Shown piece after piece: positions 44,982 to 54,123 of a stretch of DNA of 64,000 nucleotides. Position 1 is the stretch's first letter. Every line of letters starts with the position of its first letter. The notes under the pieces were generated by a model. The model was not told where the DNA came from. It did no database searches and worked only from the letters and a program-made list of their open reading frames with translations. The DNA comes from an uncultured Lachnospiraceae bacterium (GTDB lineage Bacteria; Bacillota; Clostridia; Lachnospirales; Lachnospiraceae): NCBI GenBank assembly GCA_910583835.1, contig CAJTYM010000018.1, forward strand, positions 1 through 64,000, read 5' to 3'. The translations under genes and the position numbers were made by a program.

Positions 44982-45830
44982 ATGGAAGCAAAAGAATATT
45001 TCAGGAAGAAAAAGCGGGTAGTTGTCAAGATTGGCTCTTCCTCTATTAACCATGAGGAGACGGGAAAACTGAATTTTACAAAGCTGGAAAAGCTGGTGAG
45101 GGAATTGTGCGATATCCGCAACCAGGGCATAGACGTGTGCCTTGTCAGCTCCGGCGCTATTGCCGTAGGGCGTCAGGTCCTGGGATTTGTGGAACGTCCC
45201 AAAGATATCGCTACGAAACAAGCGTGTGCGGCAATTGGTCAGGCAAGGCTGATGATGACGTACCAGAAAATGTTTGCCGAATACCATCAGACCGTGGGCC
45301 AGGTATTGATGACGAAAGGAACTATGCTCGACAATGTCTCTCGCAAGAATGCACAGAATACGTTCGAGGAATTGTTTCGCCTGGGCGTGATACCCATTGT
45401 CAATGAAAATGACACCGTTTCCACTTATGAGATGCGCTTTGGAGACAACGACAGCCTGTCTGCGATTGTGGCAGCGCTGGCGGGGGCAGATTTACTAATC
45501 CTCTTGTCCGACATTGATGGGCTGTTCACCGATGACCCCCGGCAAAATGCGGATGCCCAATTAATTCGTGTTGTTGAAAATTTAGACGAGAACATTATTT
45601 CCATGGCAAAGGGCACGACCGGCAGCGATGTGGGAACCGGCGGCATGGAAACGAAGCTGATTGCGGCGGAGATTGCCACGCGTTCCGGGGCAGACATGAT
45701 TATTGCCAATGGGGAAGACGTAGGGATTCTGCACCGGATTTTTGGGGGGAAATTTAAGGGGACGCTGTTTAAAGAGCATTATGATGAGGATTTCTATATT
45801 GCAGATTTTATAGAGCAGAGCATGGACTGA
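44982..45830 (+). CDS. proB: Glutamate 5-kinase (ProB), short form
   Basis: A 282-aa kinase that phosphorylates glutamate in the first step of proline synthesis. KKRVVVKIGSSSI, CLVSSGAIAVGR, VNENDTVST and FGDNDSLSA are conserved, as is DGLFTDDPR. There is no C-terminal PUA domain, a form known in some Firmicutes. Its partner proA lies 5 kb downstream instead of next to it. A strong terminator follows. Confidence 0.95.
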   Translation: MEAKEYFRKKKRVVVKIGSSSINHEETGKLNFTKLEKLVRELCDIRNQGIDVCLVSSGAIAVGRQVLGFVERPKDIATKQACAAIGQARLMMTYQKMFAEYHQTVGQVLMTKGTMLDNVSRKNAQNTFEELFRLGVIPIVNENDTVSTYEMRFGDNDSLSAIVAALAGADLLILLSDIDGLFTDDPRQNADAQLIRVVENLDENIISMAKGTTGSDVGTGGMETKLIAAEIATRSGADMIIANGEDVGILHRIFGGKFKGTLFKEHYDEDFYIADFIEQSMD

Positions 45831-45862
45831 AAAGTTACTAAAGTTTTTTTAGTAACTTTTTT
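45830..45862 (+). terminator. Terminator of proB
   Basis: A perfect 13-bp stem (AAAAGTTACTAAA with TTTAGTAACTTTT) ends in a T-run and overlaps the proB stop codon. Confidence 0.9.
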
Positions 45863-45957
45863 GCAACTATGTGATAGAATTTACCATTTTTCCTGTCTAT
45901 GCAAGTGAAGGGGTCCTTAAGGTTCATGCAGGTCTTGCAGTTAAGGGAGGTGGAATT

Positions 45958-46518
45958 TTGGAAGATGCAGAGATTGTCGACCTGTATTGGGAACGTGATG
46001 AACGTGCCATCAGCGAGTCGGACGCAAAATATGGCGTATATTGCTATACCGTTGCCAACAATATACTTTGGAACCAAGAGGACAGCAAAGAATGCCTCAA
46101 TGACACCTGGGTGAAAGCCTGGAATGCGATTCCGCCGCAAAGACCGCTAGCGTTAAAGCCGTTCTTTGCCAAAATCATCCGCAATCTGGCGCTCAACCGC
46201 TATCATATGCAAAATGCCCAAAAACGTGGCGGAAATATGGTCTTAATTGCAATGGAAGAACTGAATGAATGTGTATCTTCAAAAGAAGATGTGGAATCTG
46301 CCTACTTTGCGAAAGTGCTGCAAAAGGATGTAAATCTGTTTTTGCATACCTTGCCTGAACGCGACTGCGATATCTTCCTGCGCCGTTATTTTTTCCTGGA
46401 AAATACGGCTGAGATTGCCAGACGTTATGGAATGCGGGACAGCAATGTGCTGGTGAAACTTTCCCGGCTGCGAAAGAAATTAAAGAAATATCTGCGAAAG
46501 GAGGGATATTCTGTATGA
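45958..46518 (+). CDS. ECF-type RNA polymerase sigma factor
   Basis: A 186-aa sigma-70 family protein. Region 2 is seen in YTVANNILWNQEDSKECL followed by DTWVKAWNAIPP, and region 4 in LPERDCDIFLRRYFF plus the helix-turn-helix TAEIARRYGMRDSNVLVKL. AAGGGAGGTGGAA directs translation to a TTG at 45958; longer in-frame starts have no ribosome site. The stop overlaps the next gene (ATGA), which looks like its membrane anti-sigma factor. Confidence 0.9.
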   Translation: MEDAEIVDLYWERDERAISESDAKYGVYCYTVANNILWNQEDSKECLNDTWVKAWNAIPPQRPLALKPFFAKIIRNLALNRYHMQNAQKRGGNMVLIAMEELNECVSSKEDVESAYFAKVLQKDVNLFLHTLPERDCDIFLRRYFFLENTAEIARRYGMRDSNVLVKLSRLRKKLKKYLRKEGYSV

Positions 46519-47717
46519 CAGGAAAAGATTTGCTGGATGCCATCGGATATGTGGACGAAAGTCTTTTGGAACGCTGCCAGAGAACGGAACAGATGGAAAG
46601 AAAAAAGAAAATCTCGTGGTGTCGGTGCAGCAAAAAATATCCTTCCCTTGCCGCCTGTGCGGGTCTGGTGATTATATCTGTCCTGGGCATCACATCCTGG
46701 CAGTACAATTTTTCCGGCGTGGGCGATACGTTGGTGCATAAGGGTCCCGAGGGCATCATAGTATCATCGAATGTCCATCATCCAGAAGAAGCGGAGCGTT
46801 TGCCCAAGGCAGATGACAAAGCTGGGGCGGACAATGTTCCAGCGGCGGACAGTTCCAATGGAGCAGCCAGTGACAGTGCAGAGGATACCTTAAAGGAAAC
46901 AGATCAGGAACCAACAGCAGGCAGATTTGGTTTATCGAACGGTGATTACCAGTCCGCTCTCCCCATTTTACCAGATACGGATACTTCTTCTGGCACGAAC
47001 AGCGGTGTTGATAACACGCCGAAGGGTTCGGAAGATACAGATATTTTACCCCCCACTGCAGACAAACTATCGAAAGCCGATGAGACAGGCGATGTATCGC
47101 CGAAGTATTCCCAAGGCATAACGATTGAAACGGTAAAGGAAATCCCCCAAGGAAATCCTTCATCGGAACCAAATGTGCAGCCAGGGGAACCTAACCAGCC
47201 CGATGAAATACCTTCCGTGAAAAAAATTCTGACAGAAAATACGGTCATCATCCGTGGAACCGTAAAAAAGATTCAGCATTTCCATGCCATGGGTGGGCAA
47301 ATAGATGTTTATTTTTCCGTAGTTTCCCTGAAAGTAAAAGACGCATATCGGGCAGATGGGAAAGGGAGCCCGCAGAAGGGGAAAATCTGCAAGATTTATC
47401 TGCCTGCCGCTAAGGATGCCGTTCATCCAGACAGCAGTATTTTAGGGAAATTCACAAAGGGCAGTGAAGCGATTGTGATGCCATATATTGCAGATGCCAA
47501 AACCGGCATTCACAAAAAAGGAAAATTCTTTGCAGTTTTGGATGTGTCCGATTATTACTTCGAGTCTGAAACGGCAGAATCCCATGTTTTTTTGAAGACA
47601 AAAACAAACGTCCTCTATGATACCAGGATTTATGAGATTCCACATAGCGGTAAAAAAGTAACTTTAGATGATATCGGAAATTACCTGAAAAAGAACTTAA
47701 AAAAACAGGTTAAATGA
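46515..47717 (+). CDS. Probable membrane anti-sigma factor with external domain
   Basis: A 400-aa single-pass protein. The first 45 residues are cytosolic (DLLDAIGYVDESLLERC, then a Lys-rich stretch) and should bind the sigma factor. A membrane helix follows at about 46-62, then a long low-complexity Ser/Asp/Pro linker (about 75-235). The C-terminal 160 residues look like a folded beta-rich domain that I cannot assign. It is translationally coupled to the ECF sigma gene, the usual arrangement for an anti-sigma factor. The signal sensed is unknown. Confidence 0.78.
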   Translation: MTGKDLLDAIGYVDESLLERCQRTEQMERKKKISWCRCSKKYPSLAACAGLVIISVLGITSWQYNFSGVGDTLVHKGPEGIIVSSNVHHPEEAERLPKADDKAGADNVPAADSSNGAASDSAEDTLKETDQEPTAGRFGLSNGDYQSALPILPDTDTSSGTNSGVDNTPKGSEDTDILPPTADKLSKADETGDVSPKYSQGITIETVKEIPQGNPSSEPNVQPGEPNQPDEIPSVKKILTENTVIIRGTVKKIQHFHAMGGQIDVYFSVVSLKVKDAYRADGKGSPQKGKICKIYLPAAKDAVHPDSSILGKFTKGSEAIVMPYIADAKTGIHKKGKFFAVLDVSDYYFESETAESHVFLKTKTNVLYDTRIYEIPHSGKKVTLDDIGNYLKKNLKKQVK

Positions 47718-47729
47718 AAATTATCATAA

Positions 47730-47771
47730 CCGGAAGATAGAAACCGGAAGATAGAAACCGGAAGATAGAAA
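47730..47771 (+). repeat. 14-nt tandem repeat, three perfect copies
   Basis: CCGGAAGATAGAAA is repeated three times without a gap, just upstream of the ribosome site of the secreted protein gene. It could affect translation or arise by slippage. Confidence 0.85.
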
Positions 47772-47784
47772 AAGGAGGAATTTT

Positions 47785-48507
47785 ATGAAAACAAGATTTA
47801 TTTTCACACGGATTACCGCAGTTCTGCTGGCTTTCATTCTGTGCGTTACATTTACAGACACTACATCAATTGCAAAAGCAAAGCTTTCCGATACCAGACT
47901 TACCATGTGGACAAATGACAGCAGCTGTATCAGTTTGGAAAGGGCAGCTTCCAAAGTCACATGGAAAAGTTCCAACAGCAAGATAGTCAGAATTGAAAAA
48001 ACTTCTGGAAAATATAGCCAGGATGTATCCTTAGAAACAGGGAATAAGAGTGGGAGCTGCACGTTAAAGGCTAAGGTGAAAGGTAAGACTTATTGTTGTA
48101 AAATAACGGTCAAAAAAGGAACTATCATCAAAAAATATTCTGGCAGAAAATCAAAGAACGTGCTGGAAAGAGTAGTACAGACCCCAAATTCCCTTATCGT
48201 CCGCTACAGGATGTGCGCTGCAATATATGATAAAAAGAAAGATTCCCCTGCTTCCTATGGCGAATCCATCCGGTTGGAGAAATACACAGACGGCAAATGG
48301 AACGAGGTTCCGATGGCGGTAGATGTTGTGTTTCCGTGTGAGGCATGTGCGCTGTTCGTTATTCCACCCCAAACAAGTGTCAGCAGAGCGGTTCATCTAG
48401 AGGACTATTATGATATTTCTAAGTTGGAGAAAGGCAGTTACCGGCTCAACGTCAATGTGTTTTATCCTGACTGCATAAACCCATATGTTAAATTTAAACT
48501 TAAATAG
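47785..48507 (+). CDS. Secreted protein with Ig-like fold features
   Basis: A 240-aa protein with an N-terminal signal peptide (about residues 1-33, ending near KAKA). A beta-rich segment (about 35-110) has the VTWKSSNSKIVRIEKTSG pattern of bacterial Ig-like (Big) domains. The C-terminal half (RLEKYTDGKWNEVPM, then LEKGSYRLNVNV) resembles a second Ig-like domain. The exact family is not certain. AAAAGGAGGAATTTT precedes the ATG. It lies 67 nt after the anti-sigma gene and may be in the same unit or a target of that sigma factor (inference). Confidence 0.75.
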   Translation: MKTRFIFTRITAVLLAFILCVTFTDTTSIAKAKLSDTRLTMWTNDSSCISLERAASKVTWKSSNSKIVRIEKTSGKYSQDVSLETGNKSGSCTLKAKVKGKTYCCKITVKKGTIIKKYSGRKSKNVLERVVQTPNSLIVRYRMCAAIYDKKKDSPASYGESIRLEKYTDGKWNEVPMAVDVVFPCEACALFVIPPQTSVSRAVHLEDYYDISKLEKGSYRLNVNVFYPDCINPYVKFKLK

Positions 48508-48512
48508 TTACA

Positions 48513-48550
48513 AATCCCCCATTACGAAGCGGTTATCGTGATGGGGGATT
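48513..48550. terminator. Hairpin between convergent genes
   Basis: AATCCCCCAT pairs with ATGGGGGATT around an 18-nt loop. It lies between the secreted protein gene and the convergent pfk gene and probably works on both strands, although T-runs are lacking. Confidence 0.5.
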
Positions 48551-48556
48551 CTGATA

Positions 48557-49774
48557 TTACCGGTTGCGGATTGCAAATACCGGAAGTCCGTCTTTCATTG
48601 GACGCTGGCATTCACCTTTTACTAAGGGAGCTGCATAGTCGATGAATTCCTGGCTCAGGCTGGAACCATCATTGATAATCCATTCAAGGGGAACGGTCTT
48701 TTCCTTGTTGCAGACATCATTGACATCTACCAGAGCACATTCCATGCCATAATCTCCATCCTTGCGCTTGAAAGCAATCATGTAGCCTGTCTCGCCTTTG
48801 AGGGCAGCCTGTACGGCAAAAGAACCGGCTGTGACTGCTTCTTCCAGGTCCGTAGCGGAAAGGCAGTTGGAGGAACAGCGCTGGCTGACATTGAATTCCA
48901 CGGAACGCACCTTTACGCCGAGTTCTTTCTTGACAAGGGACTGCAGATAAGAGCCGCAGCCATTTAAAATCTTATGTCCGAACTGGTCAACAGCAGTCTC
49001 CACAGAGTCCTCGCTGATGAAATTGCCCTCTGCGTCTTTCAGCCCTTCGGAAACGCAGACAGTTACATGTTTATGTTCATCAATTGCTGCTTTCAGCTGT
49101 TTTATGAATTTCTCCTCGGAGAAAGGAACTTCTGGTAAGTAAATTAAGAGCGGATTCGGGTCTTTCTCACATCTTGCAAGGATGGAGGAAGCTGCCAGCC
49201 ATCCGGCGTGGCGTCCCATAATCTCAATAATCATCACATTGGGCTTGTCATATGCCTCTGAGTCCCGGTTGATTTCGCGGACAGAAGAAGCTACGAATTT
49301 GGCAGCGCTGCCGAATCCAGGCGTATGGTCGGTAAGGACCAGATCGTTGTCAATGGTCTTGGGTACGCCCATCACGCGGATATCGCTGTTTACAGAAGCT
49401 GCATAGCGGGACAGCTTGCTTACGGTATCCATGGAATCGTTGCCGCCGCAGTAGAAGAAGTATCCGATATTTAACTCCTCAAATTTCTTGAATAATTCCG
49501 GGTAAACGGGATCGGACAAATCCTCCGGCAGCTTATAGCGGCAGGAACCGAGGAAAGCGCCTGGCGTGGTCTTTAAAGCGGCAAGCTCGTCCTTTGTCAT
49601 ATCGGTGTCCATGTCCATATATTGACCGCCAAGGAATCCTTCAATTCCGTGCACCATGCCATATACTTTGCCAATCTGTTCTGTGCTTTTCAGACCCTCC
49701 GTTACAACGCCGTACAGGCTTCCGTTGATAACGGCAGTAGGTCCTCCAGACTGTCCGACAATAAGATTTTTCAT
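48557..49774 (-). CDS. Pyrophosphate-type 6-phosphofructokinase
   Basis: A 405-aa phosphofructokinase. The N-terminal IVGQSGGPTAVIN and CGGNDSMDTV form the phosphoryl-donor site. PKTIDNDLV has Lys where ATP-dependent enzymes have Gly, which points to pyrophosphate as donor, as do the length and NVMIIEIMGRHAGWLA. It would run glycolysis, reversibly, in the cytosol. GAAAGGAGAACAAAC on the minus strand fixes the start at 49774. It is monocistronic with its own promoter. Confidence 0.92.
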   Translation of the reverse strand: MKNLIVGQSGGPTAVINGSLYGVVTEGLKSTEQIGKVYGMVHGIEGFLGGQYMDMDTDMTKDELAALKTTPGAFLGSCRYKLPEDLSDPVYPELFKKFEELNIGYFFYCGGNDSMDTVSKLSRYAASVNSDIRVMGVPKTIDNDLVLTDHTPGFGSAAKFVASSVREINRDSEAYDKPNVMIIEIMGRHAGWLAASSILARCEKDPNPLLIYLPEVPFSEEKFIKQLKAAIDEHKHVTVCVSEGLKDAEGNFISEDSVETAVDQFGHKILNGCGSYLQSLVKKELGVKVRSVEFNVSQRCSSNCLSATDLEEAVTAGSFAVQAALKGETGYMIAFKRKDGDYGMECALVDVNDVCNKEKTVPLEWIINDGSSLSQEFIDYAAPLVKGECQRPMKDGLPVFAIRNR

Positions 49775-49814
49775 GTTTGTTCTCCTTTCGTTTGAAAAAT
49801 ATATTACTAGATAT

Positions 49815-49843
49815 ATGATAGACGAAAATGCTTGGAATTTCAA
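49815..49843 (-). promoter_or_regulatory. Sigma-A promoter of the phosphofructokinase gene
   Basis: On the minus strand TTGAAA and TATCAT are 17 nt apart, with the -10 box 41 nt before the start codon. It overlaps the plus-strand promoter at 49832-49860. Confidence 0.65.
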
Positions 49844-49860
49844 GCCAAAAGGAGTAGAAT
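49832..49860 (+). promoter_or_regulatory. Promoter of the UPF0291 / cyclo-ligase genes
   Basis: TTGGAA at 49832 and TAGAAT at 49855-49860 are 17 nt apart. The leader that follows (about 49870-49935) is GC-rich and could be structured. Confidence 0.5.
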
Positions 49861-49950
49861 GGTTATAAAATATGTTTCGGTCCGCGCTTGGCGCCGTTTC
49901 CTGCGGCCAGATTACCTGCGGACTGTTGCAAAGAACAGAGAGAGGGTTAT

Positions 49951-50172
49951 ATGGAACAGAAAAAGATTGACAGAATCAATGTCTTGGCAAGGAAAGCAAA
50001 AGCCGAAGGCTTAACGGAAGAGGAGAAAAAAGAACAGGCGCTGCTGCGTCAGGAATATATTGCCATTGTGCGCAGGAATCTGCGCGGGCAGCTGAATAAC
50101 ATTGATGTAATAAATCCTGATGGGAGCATCGAGAATTTAGGAGAAAAATTTGGCAGAACAGAAGAAAATTGA
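49951..50172 (+). CDS. UPF0291/DUF896 family protein
   Basis: A 73-aa helical protein. The family pattern is clear: RINVLARKAKAEGLTEEEK, QALLRQEYIAIVRRNLRGQL and a closing NIDVINPDG. Members include B. subtilis YnzC; the biochemical role is unknown. AGAGAGGG precedes the ATG. It overlaps the next gene by 23 nt. Confidence 0.92.
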   Translation: MEQKKIDRINVLARKAKAEGLTEEEKKEQALLRQEYIAIVRRNLRGQLNNIDVINPDGSIENLGEKFGRTEEN

Positions 50173-50740
50173 TGATGAGAAACGAAAAATACGGTCAGAA
50201 GCAAGACAGAACAGAGATACGCTGACGCAGGCACAGATTAGGCTCTGGTCGGAGAAGATTTGTGAAAATTTGCAGGCGCAGCCTTTTTTCCAGGCGGCAG
50301 AGACAGTTTATTTCTATTACCCGCTGGGAAGCGAGGTAAACTTGCTGCCATTGGCGCAGCAGGCATTGGATTTGGGCAAACAGGCGGCGTTTCCCCGGGT
50401 GAATGGCAATGAGATGGCGTTTTACCGGGTATCCAGCCTGCAAGCGTTTGCCGAAGGGGCGTTTCATATCATGGAACCTGCCGGTGATGATGTCATGGAC
50501 AATGCAGCTGCCCTGGTCTTTGTCCCAGGACTTGCCTTTGACAGCCAGGGAAACCGCATGGGATATGGGAAAGGATATTATGACAGGTATTTTGCCAGAT
50601 ATCCAGGCTGCCGGAAGGTTGGGGTCTGCTATGGAATGCAGAGAATCCCTCAGGCGCCTTGCGGGGAATTTGATATCCCCATGGATATGGTGATTACTGA
50701 ATGTGGACTGGAACATTTCTTAAATTATGATATAATCTAG
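50150..50740 (+). CDS. 5-formyltetrahydrofolate cyclo-ligase
   Basis: A 196-aa ATP-dependent enzyme that turns 5-formyl-THF into 5,10-methenyl-THF. The ATP and folate motifs are FYYPLGSEVNLLPL, VPGLAFDSQGNRMGYGKGYYD and the downstream GVCYGMQ. AGGAGA at a good distance supports a TTG start at 50150 within the UPF0291 gene. Confidence 0.93.
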   Translation: MAEQKKIDDEKRKIRSEARQNRDTLTQAQIRLWSEKICENLQAQPFFQAAETVYFYYPLGSEVNLLPLAQQALDLGKQAAFPRVNGNEMAFYRVSSLQAFAEGAFHIMEPAGDDVMDNAAALVFVPGLAFDSQGNRMGYGKGYYDRYFARYPGCRKVGVCYGMQRIPQAPCGEFDIPMDMVITECGLEHFLNYDII

Positions 50741-50776
50741 CACATAGAACTGAAAATTAAAAATGGAGGAATTAAA

Positions 50777-52030
50777 ATGTCAAACCTTACTTTGGAAGAA
50801 ATTGGACAGAAAGCGAAAACTGCGGAGGCTGTGCTGCGGGTACTGCCTACCAGCCAGAAAAATAAAGTACTGACGACGGCAGCCGATTACCTGATGGCGA
50901 ATATGAAAGTGCTGTTGGAAGCGAATGCCACAGACGTCGCCCAGGCAAAAGAAAATCACATGGCGCCTGCGCTGGTGGACAGGTTGCTGCTTACGGAGGC
51001 GAGAATTGCGCAGATGGCGGAGGGGCTGCGCCAGATTGCAGAATTGGAAGACCCCATAGGCGAAGTGCTGTCGATGAAACAGCGCCCGAATGGATTGCTT
51101 ATCGGACAGAAACGGGTGCCGCTTGGCGTCATTGGCATTATCTATGAGTCGCGTCCCAATGTGACGGCTGATGCTTTCGGGCTTTGTTTTAAAGCCGGGA
51201 ATGTGGTGATTTTAAGGGGAGGGAAAGATGCCATCCATTCCAATCATGCCATTACCAGGACACTGCAGGATGCCTTGCACAAATGCCAGCTTCCCCAGGA
51301 GGCAATCAGCCTCATCATGGATACCAGCCATGAGACGGCAGAAAAATTTATGAGATTGAATGATTATGTGGATGTACTGATTCCCCGGGGAGGCGCAGGG
51401 CTTATCCGCACGGTTGTGGAACATGCCACCGTGCCTGTGATTGAGACCGGAACCGGAAACTGCCATATCTATGTAGATGAGACGGCGGACCTTGATATGG
51501 CTGTGGAGATTATTTTCAATGCCAAGACGCAGCGGATTGGCGTCTGCAATGCCTGTGAATCGCTGGTTGTCCACGAGAAAGTGAAGGATTTGCTGCTGCC
51601 AAAGCTGGTGCAGAAACTAAAAGAAAAAAATGTCGAAGTCCGCGGAGATATCGCAAGCTGCAGCGCCTGCAGCGATATCGTAAGCGCCACGGAGGAAGAC
51701 TGGGGAACGGAATACCTGGATTATATTTTATCGGTCAAGACAGTGGCAACGATAGAAGAGGCCATCGCGCATATCAACAAATACAATACCGGGCATTCCG
51801 AGGCGATTATCACCAAAGATTACAGCAACTCCCGAAAATTCCTGGATGAAATCGATGCCGCCGCAGTGTATGTGAATGCGTCCACACGGTTTACGGACGG
51901 ATTTGAGTTCGGCTTTGGCGGTGAGATTGGTATCAGCACGCAGAAACTCCATGCCCGGGGTCCGATGGGACTGAAAGAACTGACCAGCACGAAATATATT
52001 ATTTATGGAAATGGGCAGGTGAGAACGTAA
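50777..52030 (+). CDS. proA: Gamma-glutamyl phosphate reductase (ProA)
   Basis: A 417-aa NADPH-dependent reductase, the second step of proline synthesis. PLGVIGIIYESRPNVTADA, KAGNVVILRGGKDA and the catalytic Cys in RIGVCNACESLVVH are present, along with the C-terminal FEFGFGGEIGIST. AATGGAGGAATTAAA precedes the ATG. It is separated from proB by eight other genes' worth of sequence, or about 5 kb. Confidence 0.96.
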   Translation: MSNLTLEEIGQKAKTAEAVLRVLPTSQKNKVLTTAADYLMANMKVLLEANATDVAQAKENHMAPALVDRLLLTEARIAQMAEGLRQIAELEDPIGEVLSMKQRPNGLLIGQKRVPLGVIGIIYESRPNVTADAFGLCFKAGNVVILRGGKDAIHSNHAITRTLQDALHKCQLPQEAISLIMDTSHETAEKFMRLNDYVDVLIPRGGAGLIRTVVEHATVPVIETGTGNCHIYVDETADLDMAVEIIFNAKTQRIGVCNACESLVVHEKVKDLLLPKLVQKLKEKNVEVRGDIASCSACSDIVSATEEDWGTEYLDYILSVKTVATIEEAIAHINKYNTGHSEAIITKDYSNSRKFLDEIDAAAVYVNASTRFTDGFEFGFGGEIGISTQKLHARGPMGLKELTSTKYIIYGNGQVRT

Positions 52031-52031
52031 T

Positions 52032-52592
52032 ATGGAAAGTTCCATTCAAATACTTACTGAGCCGCAGATTACGCGGGAGCTGTTCAGGCATTTCAACCGC
52101 CGCCAGGAGGTGTCGAAATGCTGGCAGCGTGAGCAGGGGTTATGGGTGTTAAATGAAGTTTCATTTGTCGAAGACTGGAGTGAAGAACAGTATCAATTTC
52201 TGGTAAAATGCCTGAGAAACACGGTCCTTACAGGCGGGCTGGTATTGGGGGCGTTTATCCAAGGGAAAATGATAGGGTTTGCTTCCGTGGAAAGCCGGCA
52301 TTTCGGTTCCAGCAAGCAGTATGTGCAATTGTCCTGTATCCATGTGTCCTGCGAGAGCAGAGGACAGGGGTTAGGGAAAAAACTGTTTCGGTTTGCAAGC
52401 CTGGGGGCGAAGAAAATGGGGGCAGAAAAACTCTACATTTCTGCACATCCCGCCCAGGAAACCCAGGCGTTTTACCATATGCTTGGCTGCGTGGAGGCGG
52501 GCGAATATGATGGGGACTTGGCAGAGCCCTACAGCTGCCAGCAGGAATACATGCTGTATGACTGCCAGTTGGAATATACGTTGAAAGATTAG
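52032..52592 (+). CDS. GNAT-family N-acetyltransferase
   Basis: A 186-aa acetyltransferase. The acetyl-CoA-binding loop is CESRGQGLGKKLFRFA, followed by AEKLYISAHPAQETQAFYHMLGC. The start lies one base after the proA stop with AGGTGAGA upstream, so it is co-transcribed with proA. Substrate unknown. Confidence 0.88.
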   Translation: MESSIQILTEPQITRELFRHFNRRQEVSKCWQREQGLWVLNEVSFVEDWSEEQYQFLVKCLRNTVLTGGLVLGAFIQGKMIGFASVESRHFGSSKQYVQLSCIHVSCESRGQGLGKKLFRFASLGAKKMGAEKLYISAHPAQETQAFYHMLGCVEAGEYDGDLAEPYSCQQEYMLYDCQLEYTLKD

Positions 52593-52634
52593 GGGGCAGA
52601 AAGGGAACATCAGAAACATGTACAGGGATGATAT

Positions 52635-54119
52635 ATGGCAGAAAGGGAAAATTCAAGAAAAATGTACAATGAAATTAATTTAGATAAGATAGATATAAAT
52701 GCAAACCCTCCTACAGAAGAGCCAGCCAGACAGTACTACTTTATGGCAAAATGCCGCCAATATACAGAGCAGTTTCAGGAGGAGCATGGACGTATCCCCA
52801 TGGCTCATGTACAGAACTATGGCTGCCAGATGAATGCCCGCGATTCTGAGAAACTGGCGGGCATTCTGGAGGCTATGGGGTATGGGCTTATCGATTCTGA
52901 AGAAGCAGATTTTGTGATTTACAATACATGCACTGTGCGGGAGAACGCCAACAATAAAGTCTGGGGGCGGCTGGGCTACCTGAATGTTTATAAGAAGAAA
53001 CATCCGCACATGAAAATTGCCCTCTGCGGCTGTATGATGCAGGAAGCGGATGTTATAGAGAAAATAAAAAAGAGCTACCGTTTTGTGGACCTTGTCTTTG
53101 GAACGCATAATATCTACAAATTTGCGGAACTCCTGTATACCGCCTTACAGCAAAATGATATGGTGATTGATATCTGGAAAGATACCGATAAGATTGTCGA
53201 AGATTTGCCGGTTGAGCGCAAATACGCGTTCAAATCCGGGGTAAATATCATGTTTGGCTGCAATAATTTCTGCAGTTACTGTATCGTCCCCTATGTCAGG
53301 GGACGGGAGAGAAGCCGCAAGCCACAGGATATCCTGCGCGAGATTAAGAAATTGGCAGCGGACGGCGTGGTGGAAATCATGCTTCTGGGGCAGAACGTCA
53401 ATTCCTATGGCAAGAATTTGCACGAGCCCATGACGTTTGCCCAACTGCTGTCAGAAATTGAGAAGATAGAAGGCATCGAGCGTATCCGCTTCATGACCTC
53501 CCATCCCAAAGACCTTTCCGATGAATTGATTGCCGTTATGGGCAAATCCCGCAAAATTTGCAATCATCTGCATCTGCCGCTGCAATCTGGCAGCAGCCGC
53601 ATTTTAAAGGAGATGAACCGACGCTACGACAAGGAGCAGTATCTTGCACTGGTCGCTAAAATCCGCGCAGCTGTCCCGGACATTGCCCTGACTACGGACA
53701 TCATAGTGGGATTTCCCGGGGAAACAGAAGAAGATTTCTTAGAGACCATGGACGTGGTTAAAAAGGTCGGATATGAAAGCGCCTTTACCTTTATCTATTC
53801 CAAGCGGACCGGGACCCCGGCGGCAGCTAAGGAGGAACAGATTCCTGAGGAAGTAGTCAAAGACCGTTTTGACAGGCTGTTAAAGGAGGTGCAGCGCTGC
53901 TCTACAGCGCGGGCGGAAGCTTTAACTGGAAGGACAGAGGAAGTTCTGGTAGAAGAGGTGAATGAACAGGATGATACCCTGGTAAGCGGAAGGATGGGGA
54001 ATAATTTTATTGTCCATTTTCCGGGGGACAAGGGTTTGATTGGAAAGATTGTCAAGGTTAAGCTGAAAGAGTGCAAAGGCTTCTATTTTTATGGAGAATT
54101 GGACGGGCAGGAGAGGTGA
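52635..54119 (+). CDS. miaB: tRNA-2-methylthio-N6-dimethylallyladenosine synthase (MiaB)
   Basis: A 494-aa radical SAM methylthiotransferase that modifies A37 of tRNAs reading UNN codons. The N-terminal UPF0004 domain has NYGCQMNARDSEK and the second-cluster Cys residues. The radical SAM cluster is FGCNNFCSYCIVPYVRGRE, and a TRAM domain closes the protein. It starts a run with ruvA; ACAGGGATGA precedes the ATG. Confidence 0.96.
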   Translation: MAERENSRKMYNEINLDKIDINANPPTEEPARQYYFMAKCRQYTEQFQEEHGRIPMAHVQNYGCQMNARDSEKLAGILEAMGYGLIDSEEADFVIYNTCTVRENANNKVWGRLGYLNVYKKKHPHMKIALCGCMMQEADVIEKIKKSYRFVDLVFGTHNIYKFAELLYTALQQNDMVIDIWKDTDKIVEDLPVERKYAFKSGVNIMFGCNNFCSYCIVPYVRGRERSRKPQDILREIKKLAADGVVEIMLLGQNVNSYGKNLHEPMTFAQLLSEIEKIEGIERIRFMTSHPKDLSDELIAVMGKSRKICNHLHLPLQSGSSRILKEMNRRYDKEQYLALVAKIRAAVPDIALTTDIIVGFPGETEEDFLETMDVVKKVGYESAFTFIYSKRTGTPAAAKEEQIPEEVVKDRFDRLLKEVQRCSTARAEALTGRTEEVLVEEVNEQDDTLVSGRMGNNFIVHFPGDKGLIGKIVKVKLKECKGFYFYGELDGQER

Positions 54120-54123
54120 CAGA

